This document shows, in pieces, positions 32,770 to 43,888 of a stretch of DNA of 64,000 bases. Position numbers and translations under genes: made by a program. The notes under the pieces are model-generated. The model did no database searches. It was not told the origin of the DNA and saw nothing but the letters and a program-made list of their open reading frames with translations. The stretch comes from Panaeolus papilionaceus (taxonomy: Eukaryota; Basidiomycota; Agaricomycetes; Agaricales). Position 1 is the first letter of the stretch, and each line of letters starts with the position of its first letter. The DNA is taken from contig JADNRZ010000017.1 in NCBI GenBank assembly GCA_015501605.1, positions 1,099,880 through 1,163,879 of the forward strand. The letters are read 5' to 3'.

Positions 32770-35180
32770 ATGTCTAAACCTTATGTATCAGTTTGTTCTG
32801 CTTTGATAGCTCAAAATGAATCCTTTTCTGTCCCTGTGACTATCAAGTGTGAACAACTGAGAACTGCTGAACCCTTGCATACCCAAGCACTCCTCAACTC
32901 TGGAGCTGCAGGCATTTTCATCAACCAATCATTTGCAAAACTCCACAACCTTCCCCAGACCCCACTCAGAACACCAATCCTAGTCTGAAACATTGATGGC
33001 ACACTGAACAAGAAGGGTACAATTACCCACCAAACAACAATGAACATGAAGATCTACAACAAAATCAAGAAGACCAATTTGCTAATTACTGGGCTAGGAA
33101 ATCAGAAGATTATCTTGGAACTACCTTGGTTACAGGACACAAACCCCAAGATCGACTGGAAGAATGCTTCCTTGAACTGGCGAACCCCTATTGAGGATGA
33201 ACCTGACAGAGAAGAACACCTGAATGACACAACAAACCCAATACCTGACTGGTACCCAACTGACTCCATTATTATTGACAAACAAACCATTTCTCAACTG
33301 GAACTCCAAGTTAAGAAGATGCTTGGAAAGAACATGACCCTGAACTGACCTGACCCAATTACAACCAACAACCTCATCATCTCCTTTATGGAAGGAAAAC
33401 CGAATGAAGAACTAGAGAAAATCTGGATCAACACAACTCTGACACACTCCCAAGCCTTTGCTCAGAAATTTGACCAGAAGACTGACAAGACCGACCTGAC
33501 CAAGATCATTCCGCTGGAGTACCACCCTTGGATTTCTGTTTTCAGTGAAGAAGCCTCTTTGACCCTGCCAGTGCACAAACCCTGGGATCACGAGATCAAG
33601 CTCAAACCTGATTTCATCCACAAATCCGCCAAGGTTTACTCCCTCACCTGAGAACAGGACAATGTCACCAAACAGTTCCTCAATGAACACCTCGCCTGAA
33701 GCCACAGGATTTTTTTACATCGCGAAAAAAGATGGCAAGCTCTGCCTGTGCCAAGATTACTGACATTTGAACGAAGGAACCATTAAAAACACCTACCCTC
33801 TCTCTCCCCCTTGTCACTGACCTTATGGATAAACTCCAAGGTGCCAAGTATTTCACTAAACTTGACGTTCAATGGGGCTACAACAACATCTGAATCAAGG
33901 AAGGAGACAAATGGAAAGCGGCCTTCAAGACCAAGTATGGACTCTTCAAACCCCTTGTCATGTTTTTTGGCCTTTGCAACTCCCTGGCAACCTTCCAATC
34001 AATGATGGACAAAATCTTCATCCAACAGGTCGAAAACAGCTATATCATCATCTACATGGATGACATCTTGATCTATGCCATGAACGAGCAAGACCTTGAA
34101 AAGTACACCAAAGAAGTACTCCAGATCATGAAAGAAAACAACCTCTACCTGAAACCTGAGAAGTGCGAGTTCAACAAAACCATGATTGCCTACCTAGGAT
34201 TCATCATTGAACACAACAAGATTTCCATGGACCCTGCTAAGATCTCAGGAATTAAGGATTGGCCAACACCGAAGACCCTCAAGCAAGTCCGATCATTCCT
34301 TGGTTTTGGAAACTTCTACCGAAAATTCATCCGACACTACTCTGACCTCGCCCGACCCCTAAATGACCTACTCCAAAAAGATCAACCCTTCCTATGGACC
34401 GATACCCATCAACTTGCATTTGACAACCTCAAAGAACAGTTCAGCAAGGAACCAGTACTTGCCATGCCAGACCAAAACTGACCATTCCAAATTGAAGCCA
34501 ACGCATCCCAGTACGCATATGAAGCTGTCCTAACCCACGCTGACAGCAACGGAAAATGCCACCCTGTCTGCTTCCTCTCTCATTCATTCTCTCCTGCCGA
34601 ACAGAACTACCAAGTCTTCGATTGAGAACTCTTAGGAGTTATCTGAGCTCTTGAAGAATGGAAACATTACATCCTGGCATCCCCTCACACAACCACTGTC
34701 TACTCTGACCACAAGAATCTTACATATTGGTGTTCCCCTCAGAACCTTAATCGATGGCAAGCCCGATGGTTCCTTATCCTTTCCAAATACAACATCAAAC
34801 TTGAACACATGCTGGGTCACAAGATGGTTCAGTCAGATGCTCTCTCACGACGACCAGACCTCATGCCAGAAGGAGAAAATGAAGAAAACACTGACATCAC
34901 GATGCTCCCTGAATCTCTATTCATCAATCTCATCAACACTGAACTCCAGAAGCAGATAGCTGATGCAAGACCCTTAGACAAAAACACCATGGAAGCTTTG
35001 GAAACCCTACTCAAGAACACCAACGTAACCACTGGAACCACCATAAACGACTGGTCCTTTGAAGAAGGGGAGCATGGGAAACTGCTCTTTTACAAGAACA
35101 AGACATATATTCCCAACAACCTGGAGCTCCGCAAGTCCATAGTCATGCACTTCCACAACCCAGTTTCTGCTGGACATCCT
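32770..35180 (+). pseudogene. gypsy-3 pol: protease, RT, RNase H
   Basis: Protease has ALLNSGAAGIFIN (Asn-Ser-Gly in place of Asp-Ser/Thr-Gly). RT has LTKLDVQWGYNN-like, FFGLCNSLATFQ and IIYMDDILIYA (YMDD form). RNase H follows and then the start of the integrase zinc region (MHFHNPVSAGHP) up to the MITE. TGA codons at 32986, 33346, 33649, 33761, 33891, 34623 and 34644 interrupt it; several face Arg in the intact relative at 58172-61729. A short deletion near 33690 also shifts the frame. Confidence 0.85.
35173..35180. repeat. 8-bp target-site duplication of MITE A1, left
   Basis: GACATCCT, repeated at 35999-36006. Removing the insert restores the integrase reading SAGHPGQIEMYNTITRSYWWPG. Confidence 0.9.
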
Positions 35181-35998
35181 CAGTACTTTGCACTGGCCCA
35201 GATGTTCCGATCAACAGTCGATTGACTGTCTGACATTCGGTTGACAGTCGATCGACTTTCGATTGACTTTTGCAAAAAGTGTTTTTGTGTGAAAAACAGC
35301 TGTTTGGGGTAGATTGTGTACTGTGAGAAGATGTGACAATCTCATGTCACACATTGCATTATTCTATTTTATCATGTGTGAAACCCTTATGATCTTTTTT
35401 ATGATGTTTGTGACAATGTTTGTGACAGTCTACAAGTATTGTCACATATCACATAAATATGAAACTGTATAACATAGCTGTGACACCAGGATTACAAGTA
35501 AATTGTTTGTATGTATGTAGATGTGACCAACTCTAATTTGTCACATGTCACATGTCACATAGTCTTATGTAACAGATAGTATCTAGTCTATATTGGCTTA
35601 GATCAGATTTTTAAAAACTGTGACATATATACATGTCACAGATTGAGCTAAATTAGGAAATACCCACAACAGGATTTCTTGAAAACATAAGTTGACTGAC
35701 AGTCGATTGACAATGTCGGTCAATGTTTGATCGACTGACTGTTGGTCAGTCGAACATCCGATGTAAAAAGTCGATGGTTGGTCCAATTTTGGCAGGGAAA
35801 CTGGCAGTGGACTGACAGTTGATCGGAAGTCAGTTGGAAGTCAGTTGGAAGTCGGTTGACAGTCGATCCCATCAGTGTGACATTCTACCCTGAAAGTCAC
35901 ATTTATGTAAAATTACCAGACCGACACTTGACCGACTGTCGACAGTCAGACAGTCGATCGGAAGTCGGTCGGAACACCTGGGCAACAGCAAAGTCCTT
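35181..35998. mobile_element. MITE A1 (hAT-like, GTCGATCGAC arrays)
   Basis: 818 bp with 30-bp terminal inverted repeats matching at 24 of 30 positions (CAGTACTTTGCACTGGCCCA left; AAGGACTTTGCTGTTGCCCA right, inverted), and an 8-bp duplication. Both ends carry dense GTCGATTGAC/GTCGATCGAC-type motifs; the core is AT-rich with TGTCACA/TGTGACA. No coding capacity. The 8-bp duplication and CAG-type end point to mobilisation by a hAT transposase. Confidence 0.9.
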
Positions 35999-36006
35999 GA
36001 CATCCT
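35999..36006. repeat. 8-bp target-site duplication of MITE A1, right
   Basis: GACATCCT, identical to 35173-35180. Confidence 0.9.
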
Positions 36007-37224
36007 GGACAGATAGAAATGTACAACACCATCACCAGATCCTATTGGTGGCCAGGCATGAGACATTTCATCTCCTCCTACATCAAAGGATGTGCCACCT
36101 GCCAGCAATTCAAGATCAATAGGAACCCTACAAGACCCACACTAATTCCGATTCCCGCTCTAGAATCAATGAAACCCTTTGCCCAAACCTCAATGGATTT
36201 GATCACCAACCTTCCACCATCCCTCAGATATGACTCTATTCTGTCCGTGGTGGACCACGGCCTTATGAAGGGAGTAATCCTTATCCCTTGTTCCAAAACG
36301 ATCTCTGCCGAAGGCATTGCCAAACTTTTACTTGACAATCTCTACAAACAATTTGGACTCCCAGACTCCATCACCTCAGATCGTGACCCCAGATTCACTG
36401 CCCATGCCTTCAAAGAACTCCTCAGACTCCTCAATGTCGAATCCAAACTCTCTACTGCCTACCACCCCCAAACTGACGGAACCACTGAATGCTTTAACCA
36501 AGAAATTGAAGTCTACCTCTCCATCTACTGCATCATGAACCCCGAATCCTGGCCAGATGCTCTCCCCACTCTTGAATTCACTCACGATAACCAACGACAC
36601 TCAGACAGACTCCACTCCTCCTTTGAACTCATGTTGGGAACAAGTCCCACACAGATCCCGTTGGCCTTCGAACACATGATCTATCCCTCTGTCAACAAGA
36701 AGCTTGCATCCCTTCTCAAGATCTGACAAGAAGCAATTGCAGCACACACACTTGCCAGGAATAGAATGAGTAACTTCAGCAAGAACCTGTTCACCCCATT
36801 CAAGGTCGGAGATCTTGTGTGGCTCAACTCCTGAAACCTGAAACTTGGACACAACAAGAAGATTTCAACAAAATGAGAAGGACCCTTTCCAATTACCAAA
36901 GTATTGGGACCAGTAACATATTGCCTCAAACTCCCTCAGTATTGGAAAATCCATGATGTCTTCCACACCACCCTTCTCTCTGAATATTCTGAAACAACAG
37001 AGCATGGACCAAACTTCCCACAACCACCACCAGACATCATTGGCAGAGAAGAAGAATATGAACTTGACCAGATTCACAAGCATTGTGGAAAATTAGGCAA
37101 GAGAGAATACTTCGTATTGTGGAAAGGCTTCCCACTGTTCCACAACTCATGGGAACCAGAATCTCACCTTGCTAACGCCCCTGACATCCTTTTACCTTAT
37201 AAAAGACACTTCAAACTTGCCTAG
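36007..37224 (+). pseudogene. gypsy-3 integrase and chromodomain
   Basis: Zinc region end (GCATCQQFK), catalytic core with SMDLITNLP, SDRDPRFTAHAFKELL and the QTDGTTECFNQE block (DD35E), C-terminal GPFPI domain, then a chromodomain (YELDQIHKHCGKLGKREYF, VLWKGFPLFHNSWEPESHL). The chromodomain places the element among chromoviruses, whose integrases target modified chromatin. Stops TGA at 36724, 36832 and 36874. Confidence 0.85.
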
Positions 37225-37262
37225 AACCCCAGCTCAATCGCAATCCACATTCAACAACCAAC

Positions 37263-38468
37263 ATGACTTCCTCCATCCTCAAATCATCCCCATCTTCTTC
37301 ATCTCTTTCTGCTGCTAAAACCGTCTGCATTCACTCCCAATCCTCCTCCACCTCCTCCAACATTTCTTCAGTCCATACCCCTGTATTGCCATATTCCAAA
37401 TCTGACAAGGAGCTCATTGCCCGCACTAAAGCCCTCATTGCCAAAGCCAAACAACGAGGACTATGCCTAGAAGAGGAAGCTGACCAACAAGAAACACCCA
37501 ACACCATCCAGAACCTCGACAATGTCATCAAAACCATCTTTGTCGCCCACAACCTAGAAACCAATGCCTCTGCCGAACCTGCAAACAATGCCACTGCTTG
37601 GGAAGCCCCGAAAAATGCCCCCAGCTCTACCCACAACTGCACCTCCATCACCTTTGACAAATTTGTCAACATTTTCCGCGATTCTGAAGACTATGACAAC
37701 CTTGCATGGACCCTTCCTTTCAATGAGGCCCACATGGGCCCAATTCGTCTGATGGACAACCACATCTCCCAAACCCGTGAACAAGTCCTCAAACTCTACG
37801 CAGCAATCAGTGCCCATGAGAAAGCTGCAGCCACCTACTGGGACACCAGTTGCTCCTTATTTGAATCATTCTGCAGAGAGCACCTCAACAACCCTGCCTG
37901 TCACAACCAGCTCATGGAGCTCATCACCACCCAACATGCCAAATATGCCAACCACAAACCCAATGACCTATACACCTTCAAATGCAACAAAACATTCCTT
38001 TACAATTACTCTGTACCTGAAACCTATCACCCGACCATAGAAAGCCTAGCTAGTTGTCCCGACAGCAAAACCTTCAACGGACTCAACTTCACCACCCGCA
38101 CCTGTGTCTTGAATCTGATGAAACGAGGACAAAACCTTTGCTGCTCTTGTCCAAACTCCGACAACCACTTCCAAATTGAATGCCCCAAGTACTGTTGTGT
38201 CCATTGCAAGATGTTCACTCCCCTACATCCTGCAAAAGAATGTCCTAAAAGATCATCATCCACCATCAACAAATGGAAGAACAAGAAGACTGCTAAATGG
38301 TCATCTAACCCTTGGGAAAAAGGCAAACTATGGGAATCTACTTGGCCTGTTGAAGAAAAGGGATGGACCCCAAGAAGCTCCACCAATGATGATGGCACCT
38401 GGGCCAACAGCTTCTCTGACTACAACAACAATATGTGCGACGAAGCCATCCACAACATCAACACCTGA
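37263..38468 (+). CDS. gypsy-3 ORF3: extra protein with tandem Cys/His knuckles
   Basis: 401 aa, open, in the position after pol where env would lie. Ser-rich N-terminus (1-50), helical middle, then from about residue 293 CX2CX5HX4C followed after four residues by CX2CX6HX4C, and a conserved tail GWTPRSS...FSDYNNNMCDEAIHNINT. No signal peptide or membrane segment, so it is not an envelope. A second, diverged copy stands at 39060-39772, also directly before a polypurine tract and LTR, so it belongs to the element family. From memory similar orphan proteins occur in agaricomycetes; function unknown, nucleic-acid binding is plausible. Confidence 0.75.
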   Translation: MTSSILKSSPSSSSLSAAKTVCIHSQSSSTSSNISSVHTPVLPYSKSDKELIARTKALIAKAKQRGLCLEEEADQQETPNTIQNLDNVIKTIFVAHNLETNASAEPANNATAWEAPKNAPSSTHNCTSITFDKFVNIFRDSEDYDNLAWTLPFNEAHMGPIRLMDNHISQTREQVLKLYAAISAHEKAAATYWDTSCSLFESFCREHLNNPACHNQLMELITTQHAKYANHKPNDLYTFKCNKTFLYNYSVPETYHPTIESLASCPDSKTFNGLNFTTRTCVLNLMKRGQNLCCSCPNSDNHFQIECPKYCCVHCKMFTPLHPAKECPKRSSSTINKWKNKKTAKWSSNPWEKGKLWESTWPVEEKGWTPRSSTNDDGTWANSFSDYNNNMCDEAIHNINT

Positions 38469-38490
38469 TTGAGGTCAATCAGCCTTAGTA

Positions 38491-38498
38491 AGGGGGTA
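38491..38498 (+). other. Polypurine tract of gypsy-3
   Basis: AGGGGGTA directly upstream of the LTR start TGTTATGTC; the same tract precedes the LTR at 39804. Confidence 0.8.
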
Positions 38499-38499
38499 A

Positions 38500-39059
38500 T
38501 GTTATGTCATCTTTTCCCTTCCTCCTCTTCTCTCTATCTTATCTTGTACCATCACTCTTTCTTATCTTATCATCATGTACTATCATCTCTCTTTGTACTT
38601 GTAGTTTGTCTTAGCTCTCTTATCTTTTCCCTCTCACTCCACTTCCATTCCTGCTGTTGCTCCACTCTTACCTCCTATCTCTGACCCACTTCCTCACTCA
38701 TCCCTCTCACACTTTATGACTCATTCCTTATTATATTCTCATGCTCACTCTGTTATGACTCCTATGCTGACTCACAGACTTCACACCTTATCTACTTGGC
38801 GTTTACATGCACAGCCTCTTAGATAGCTATATAAACCCCATAGTTTATACCCTTGTTCTTTAGCTAGTTCTTTAACTTTGAATAGAACAACAACTTCTAC
38901 AACAATCTTACTCTTCTCACTCTCTTCTAAGACAATACCAGCATAGCGTGCATATGCAGTTGCTTTCTTAGAACAATACTCGAACTCTATCGCATGACTG
39001 AACTGACTCTGACTAGCTCAAAGGCCTTAACCGCAAGCGCCTGTTGAGCTACCATAACA
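38500..39059 (+). mobile_element. gypsy-3 3' LTR (560 bp)
   Basis: Runs TGTTATG...CATAACA, with 7-bp inverted ends. Related LTRs lie at 39804-39888, 44231-44583 (minus) and 55251-55760. Confidence 0.85.
38828..38835 (+). promoter_or_regulatory. TATA box in the gypsy-3 LTR
   Basis: TATATAAA inside the LTR, followed by the region expected to hold the transcription start; the same box is present in the LTR at 55251-55760. Confidence 0.6.
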
Positions 39060-39772
39060 CTTTCTCAGACCACCATCTACCACACCTCCTCTTCATGAAC
39101 AACACCACAGTTGCTATCAAAAGACAAGTCCTCAAGCACATGGTAATTTGCAAGAGCCTCTGAAAACAGGCATCAGACAACTGGGATACAGGATGTTCCC
39201 AATTCAAAGTGTTCTGTCAACAACACTTTAACAATCCAGACTGCTGCAAGTGACTCATGGAACTTGTGGTTGAACAAATAAAGAAGTACACCAACAAAAA
39301 CTTCCTCTATGACTACTCCTATCCTGTTCCCCAATGCCCTACCTTCCAAGAGTTCCTCTCCTGCAAACCTGAAAACATCCTTGAAAACCTAGACTATTCC
39401 ATCAAACCTACTGTCATAGCCTTTCTCAAACTTGGTCAATGCCTTTGCTGCAGATGCTCAACCACTGACCATTTCCAAGAAAACTGTCCTCACTATTCTT
39501 GTTGGAATTGTTGCAAGAAAGTGCCTAGTCATTGCCTCAATGACTGTCCTGGACCTGCTGTCAAGATCAACAAAGGGAAGAAGAAAGCCACTTCCCATTG
39601 CCCACCCTCCAATCCATGGACAAAGACTCAGCCATGGAAGGACATGAAGACCTCAGGAGGATGGTCTCCAAGATCCTTGACTGACAATCAAGGATACTGG
39701 AGAGACAACTTCTTTGACTACAACAATGACATGTGCAATGACACCAAACACAATCTGAACACAGCTTTCTGA
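39060..39772 (+). pseudogene. Second ORF3 copy (gypsy-4), 5' part missing
   Basis: Starts at the end of the gypsy-3 LTR without the N-terminal half. Two TGA stops (for example before LMELVVEQIKKYTNK) precede an open part at 39257-39772. Knuckles CX2CX4HX4C and CX2CX6HX4C and the tail GGWSPRSL...FFDYNNDMCNDTKHNLNT match ORF3 at 37263. Confirms ORF3 as a family trait. Confidence 0.8.
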
Positions 39773-39803
39773 TTGAGGGCAATCAGGCTTAGTAAGGGGG
39801 TAA

Positions 39804-39888
39804 TGTTACATCGTCTCTTTTCTCTCTTATCATTTCCTTATCTTATCTGTACCACCATCTCTCTTCATCTTATCATCATATACTATCA
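39804..39888 (+). mobile_element. gypsy-4 LTR, first 85 bp
   Basis: Begins TGTTACATCGTCTC after the tract AAGGGGGTAA and is cut at TACTATCA by MITE A2. The rest of this LTR is not seen after the MITE. Confidence 0.8.
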
Positions 39889-40876
39889 GAGGACTTTGCT
39901 GTTGCCCAGGGATTCTGACCTACTTCTGATCAACTGTCAGTCAACAGTTGGTCAAGTGTCGGTCTGGTAATTTTACATAAATGTGACTTTCAAGGTAGAT
40001 TGTCACACTGATGGGGTTGACCGTCAACCGACTTCCAACTGACTTCTGATCGACTATCAGTCTGCTGCCATTTTCCCTGCTAAAATTGGATCAACCATTG
40101 ACTTTTTACATTGGACATTCAACTGACTGTTGGTCAATGTATGATTGACTGACTGACATTGTTGATCAACTGTCAGCCAACTTATGTTTTCAAGGAACCC
40201 TGTTGTGGGTATTTCCTAATTTAGCTCAATCTGTGACATGTATATATGTCACAGTTTTTAAAAATCTGATCTAAGCCAATATAGACTAGATACTATCTGT
40301 TACATAAGACTATATGACATGTGACAATCATGTTAGGTCACATCTACATGTATACATACAGACACACATTTTACCTGTAATACTATATTGCATGCTGATT
40401 CAGCTAGATCTGTGACATATATGTCACATGTCACAAGTAAAAATGGTTCTAAGCTGAGATAGACTGCTAATTTACTGTGTGACTACTCAATGCCATCTGT
40501 CACCAAAGACTATGTGACATGTGACAATTATAGTTGGTCACATCTACACACATACAAACAATTCACTTGTAATACTAGTGTCACAGCTGTGTTAAACAGT
40601 TTCATATTTATGTGATATGTGACAATATGTATAGACTGTCACAATCATTGTCACAAACATCATAAAAAAGATCCTGAGGGTTTCACACATGATAAAATAG
40701 AATAGTGCAATGTGTGACATGAGATTGTCACATCTTCTCACAGTACACAATCTACCCCAAATAGCTGTTTTTCACACAAAAACACTTTTTGCAAAAGTCA
40801 ATTGATTGACAGTCAACCGAATGTTGGACAGTTGATCAACTGTCAATTGAATCACCTGGGCCAGTGCAAAGTACTG
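39889..40876. mobile_element. MITE A2
   Basis: Reverse orientation to A1: left AGGACTTTGCTGTTGCCCAG, right ...CTGGGCCAGTGCAAAGTACTG. Same GTCAAC/GTCGAC subterminal arrays, decayed towards GTCAATTGAC, and TGTCAC core. No 8-bp duplication. Confidence 0.85.
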
Positions 40877-41331
40877 GGTGATGGTGAAAGAAAGAAAGGA
40901 TAAATGACAGATTGTCACATTGTATGATGGTTTGTGCACAGGCCAAGCATGTGACATCATGTGATAAATTAATATTATTTTCTTATATAATGGACTAGAT
41001 AAGAAAAGATAATGATAACAATAAGATAACAATAAGATAAGACTCATAAAATACACATAAAATCAAAATAAAATCAAAATAAATTATATAGGGTATACAG
41101 AGATGTTATAAAGCTAAAATATGATGAAAAAACAATTAATAAGTTTTCTATAAATTTTTTTGGCATAATATTATGCAGGATATCCCTACAGAGTCTGTAG
41201 GGATTTACATGGATTACAGTTCCTACCAAATCAATGGGACTCCCTAGAGACTTTACAGCCATTTCAAGCCAAACATGAAAATTAAATAGGAATAGGGAGT
41301 CCCTAGGGTAGTCAGGGGAGAGTGTAAAGTA
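40877..41331. mobile_element. MITE C1, partial
   Basis: Matches the right part of MITE C2 (54125-54636): GATAAG-rich stretch, GGGAGTCCCTAGGG-type palindromes and the end GGGGAGAGTGTAAAGTACT. It abuts MITE A2 at the latter's AGTACTG end. Confidence 0.65.
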
Positions 41332-41404
41332 CTCCCTCTTTGTATCTAAGGCTATCTCAAATCTCAAACTAAGCATGTTTTGAATAGATCCAGCCATCCT
41401 CACT

Positions 41405-42160
41405 CTGTTGTGATCAGTTTGCTTCAGTTCAAGAGTTGCTGGCACCTGATAAACCTATCCTCCAATTAATACAGGATGTCTCAACTCACTGGTCATCAAC
41501 TCACCTCATGATATCTCAAGCTTTGCTTCTGAATTTCCTATTTCATATTGTATTAGGTTCCACACATGTTCCAGCAAAAGCTGTCAAGTGAGAGTACTCC
41601 AACTCTATCAGAGGCTCTTCTCTCCTTTGCAAGCATGATATCAGTGTGGCAGAAGCAGATTCATGAATTTCCACTTTATGCTCCAAATATCAGATCAGGA
41701 ATCAATAAGCTCACTGAATACTATAACTGCATCATGGATGTCCCTGCATTTCAGCTTGCTATCAGTGCATACATCTCAATTTTGAATTATTTGTCACCCT
41801 ATTAACCCACAAATTGAATTTAGTTTTGAATCTGAAATGCAAGCTGGAATGGTTCCAGGATAATTTGCTATCAAAGGCTGATTCTGTCCAACAGACACTT
41901 CTTGATTATGTATACTCTTTTCATTATCACTACATATGAATATGTGCTCACTCCTCTCACTGTTATGCATCTAGCTTGAAGGCTACACAGCTACTGATGC
42001 TCACAGTGCACAATCAACTGCCAGTGGATCAACTTCAACTACCAGCCAACCAAATCTTGGGATCACTGAAGATGACAAGAACTGGGCAGATGCTATTCTC
42101 AGTGACTTGAACTGCAGCTGTAGTGTTTATAACAGCTCTCAAACACTACAATCTGAGGTT
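41405..42160 (+). pseudogene. hAT transposase remnant
   Basis: Fragments in different frames: PILQLIQDVSTHWSSTHLMI (about 41450-41510), then 41566-41805 with TPTLSEALLSFASMISVWQK and INKLTEYYNCIMDVPAFQLA, then KLEWFQDNLLSKADSVQQ (from 41841). These match the conserved middle of hAT transposases (LQLIQDVxTRWNST and the YYxxxxDVPAY block, from memory). Catalytic context and the C-terminal dimerisation domain are not recognisable. It lies among hAT-like MITEs and may descend from their autonomous partner. Confidence 0.65.
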
Positions 42161-43888
42161 GATAGCTATCTTATTGAGAGATCACCACTTCTCTTGCATT
42201 TTGGCAGGTATTGTCAGGGGATCTCTTGTGATCCCCCACCCTAGCACAATTACAATGAACAGCATGGTCACAGCTCTAGATCACTGTACAGCCGCCTATT
42301 ACATTATTGATACTCTGTAGTAGTGTGCTGCCTCCTTTCCTAATTGTTTTGTCACCATCATTTGATACATATTGCATAGCCTTAGCCTATTCTTAGATTT
42401 AGTACACAGCATACTGGTAAATAGTTTTATCTGATGTAGTATATAGGCCAGTGGGGGATCAGGATGATTCCTCACTCAATTATCAACTTGGCTTCTGGGC
42501 ATTCCTATCCCTTACAGGTATGTATTTGAGAACCTTTTAATTTTTTTGAATCTTCTATGGGTTATAGATGGTGAAGTTGAGAAGGTTAAGTCATAAATAT
42601 AATTCAATTGGGGAACACTGTATACTACTCACCAAGCAAGGATGAAATGTCAACCAATAAGAAGTCAAACAACAGTGAAGAACAAAAATAACCCAAACAC
42701 CCTGTGAAACACTAAGAATTAGTGCTTTCACTAACTGAAAAGGCACATACCAGATGTCAAGCTCACAATACATTCCTTCACAAACTTCAAAAACAAAAAA
42801 CAATGAAAAAAAACAATGAGATATAGAATGAAAAGCCTAAGTTCAGATTTGCATAGAGTTAGAGCAAAGGGATCAGCAGGTAAATTAGCACCAAAAGATG
42901 CCATGTCATTCAAAGCAGGTCTTACCACAATGATCCTTTTCTGGTGTTAACCAGCAGGTCTCAATGGAAACAGTCCTTTTCTAATATCCATGGCAGAGCT
43001 CTTGGTGGCAGACAATTACAAAGAGGTTAACAAATACATTCAACATAGTCTGTTCTCTTCTGCAAGTGAAACCATAGCTGAAAATCAACAACATGTGAGG
43101 TGCTTGGCATAGCCAGACAATCACTACACAACCATTTCATTAATCAATATTCTGATTAAGGAGGCTAAAGCACTAACCCCTGGGTTAAATTCACACCAGG
43201 ATTGTTGAGTTTGAGTAGATGCTGAGCAAACTGAGAGCACTGGGAAGAGAACAATCTCTGAGCAATCTGAGTGAATTGACAGGCTGAGTAACAATCACAA
43301 CATGAAATGGTATGATCAGAAGATCATGATGCCATGTCAGCATGAAAAAATTAAAAATAAGCACCAAGACCTGTGTAAAAGGACTCCCATAACCTGTCAG
43401 AAGGCTAGACAAATGAGCTAGGTAAAAGTATAAATGACCATGAAAAGAAAAGAAACCAGAATGAAAGGGGTCACTCATGAAAACATCTGTGTGCAACTGA
43501 TTGGACAGTGAAACTAAGAAATGGCAATGACAATGATGCATTGATGTGAGTGGGGAAAAAAAAGAAAAATGAGAAATGAGGGGATACCAACATGGTGCTC
43601 ATCAGTGGGAAGCAAACTTATATACTTGAGTGTGGTGGGAATAGAAGACAAAGGTAACAGAACAATGAGAAATAGTTAACCAAGGAGTAAGAAAAAGCAA
43701 ACAGGAATGAATGTCCTGTCTATATAAGGGACATGGGATACCCAAAATGTCCAACAAGCAAAAAGAGCAGGGCATTATTGCAAGAGATATGATGTAAAAT
43801 GATGAGATAAGAGGATGAAAGTGTTGAAGAAGAGGGCCTGAGGGCCCATCATGACTTGGATTGCTGCACAAGTGACCAAGCAACAAGC
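42161..43888. other. No recognisable gene
   Basis: AT-rich with frequent stops in all frames. Short open stretches on the minus strand (for example 42731-42928, 43191-43541) show no motif known to me. May be decayed host or transposon sequence. Confidence 0.4.

Larger units (their letters stand above)
31678..39059 (+). mobile_element. gypsy-3: chromovirus lacking its 5' LTR
   Basis: Order on the plus strand: gag, protease, RT, RNase H, [MITE A1], integrase, chromodomain, extra ORF3, polypurine tract, 3' LTR. The 5' LTR and start of gag are lost at the MITE B1 junction. The pol frame contains many TGA stops at Arg positions. ORF3 alone is intact. Confidence 0.9.

Noticed and set aside
31678..37224. 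TGA read as a sense codon in gypsy-3
   Set aside because: Intact proteins in the window (the recombinase, LINE3 fragment) end at TGA, and the homologous sites in an intact element use Arg codons. Mutation is simpler than recoding.
36007..38468. ORF3 as an envelope gene (errantivirus-like)
   Set aside because: No signal peptide, no membrane segment; Cys/His knuckles instead.
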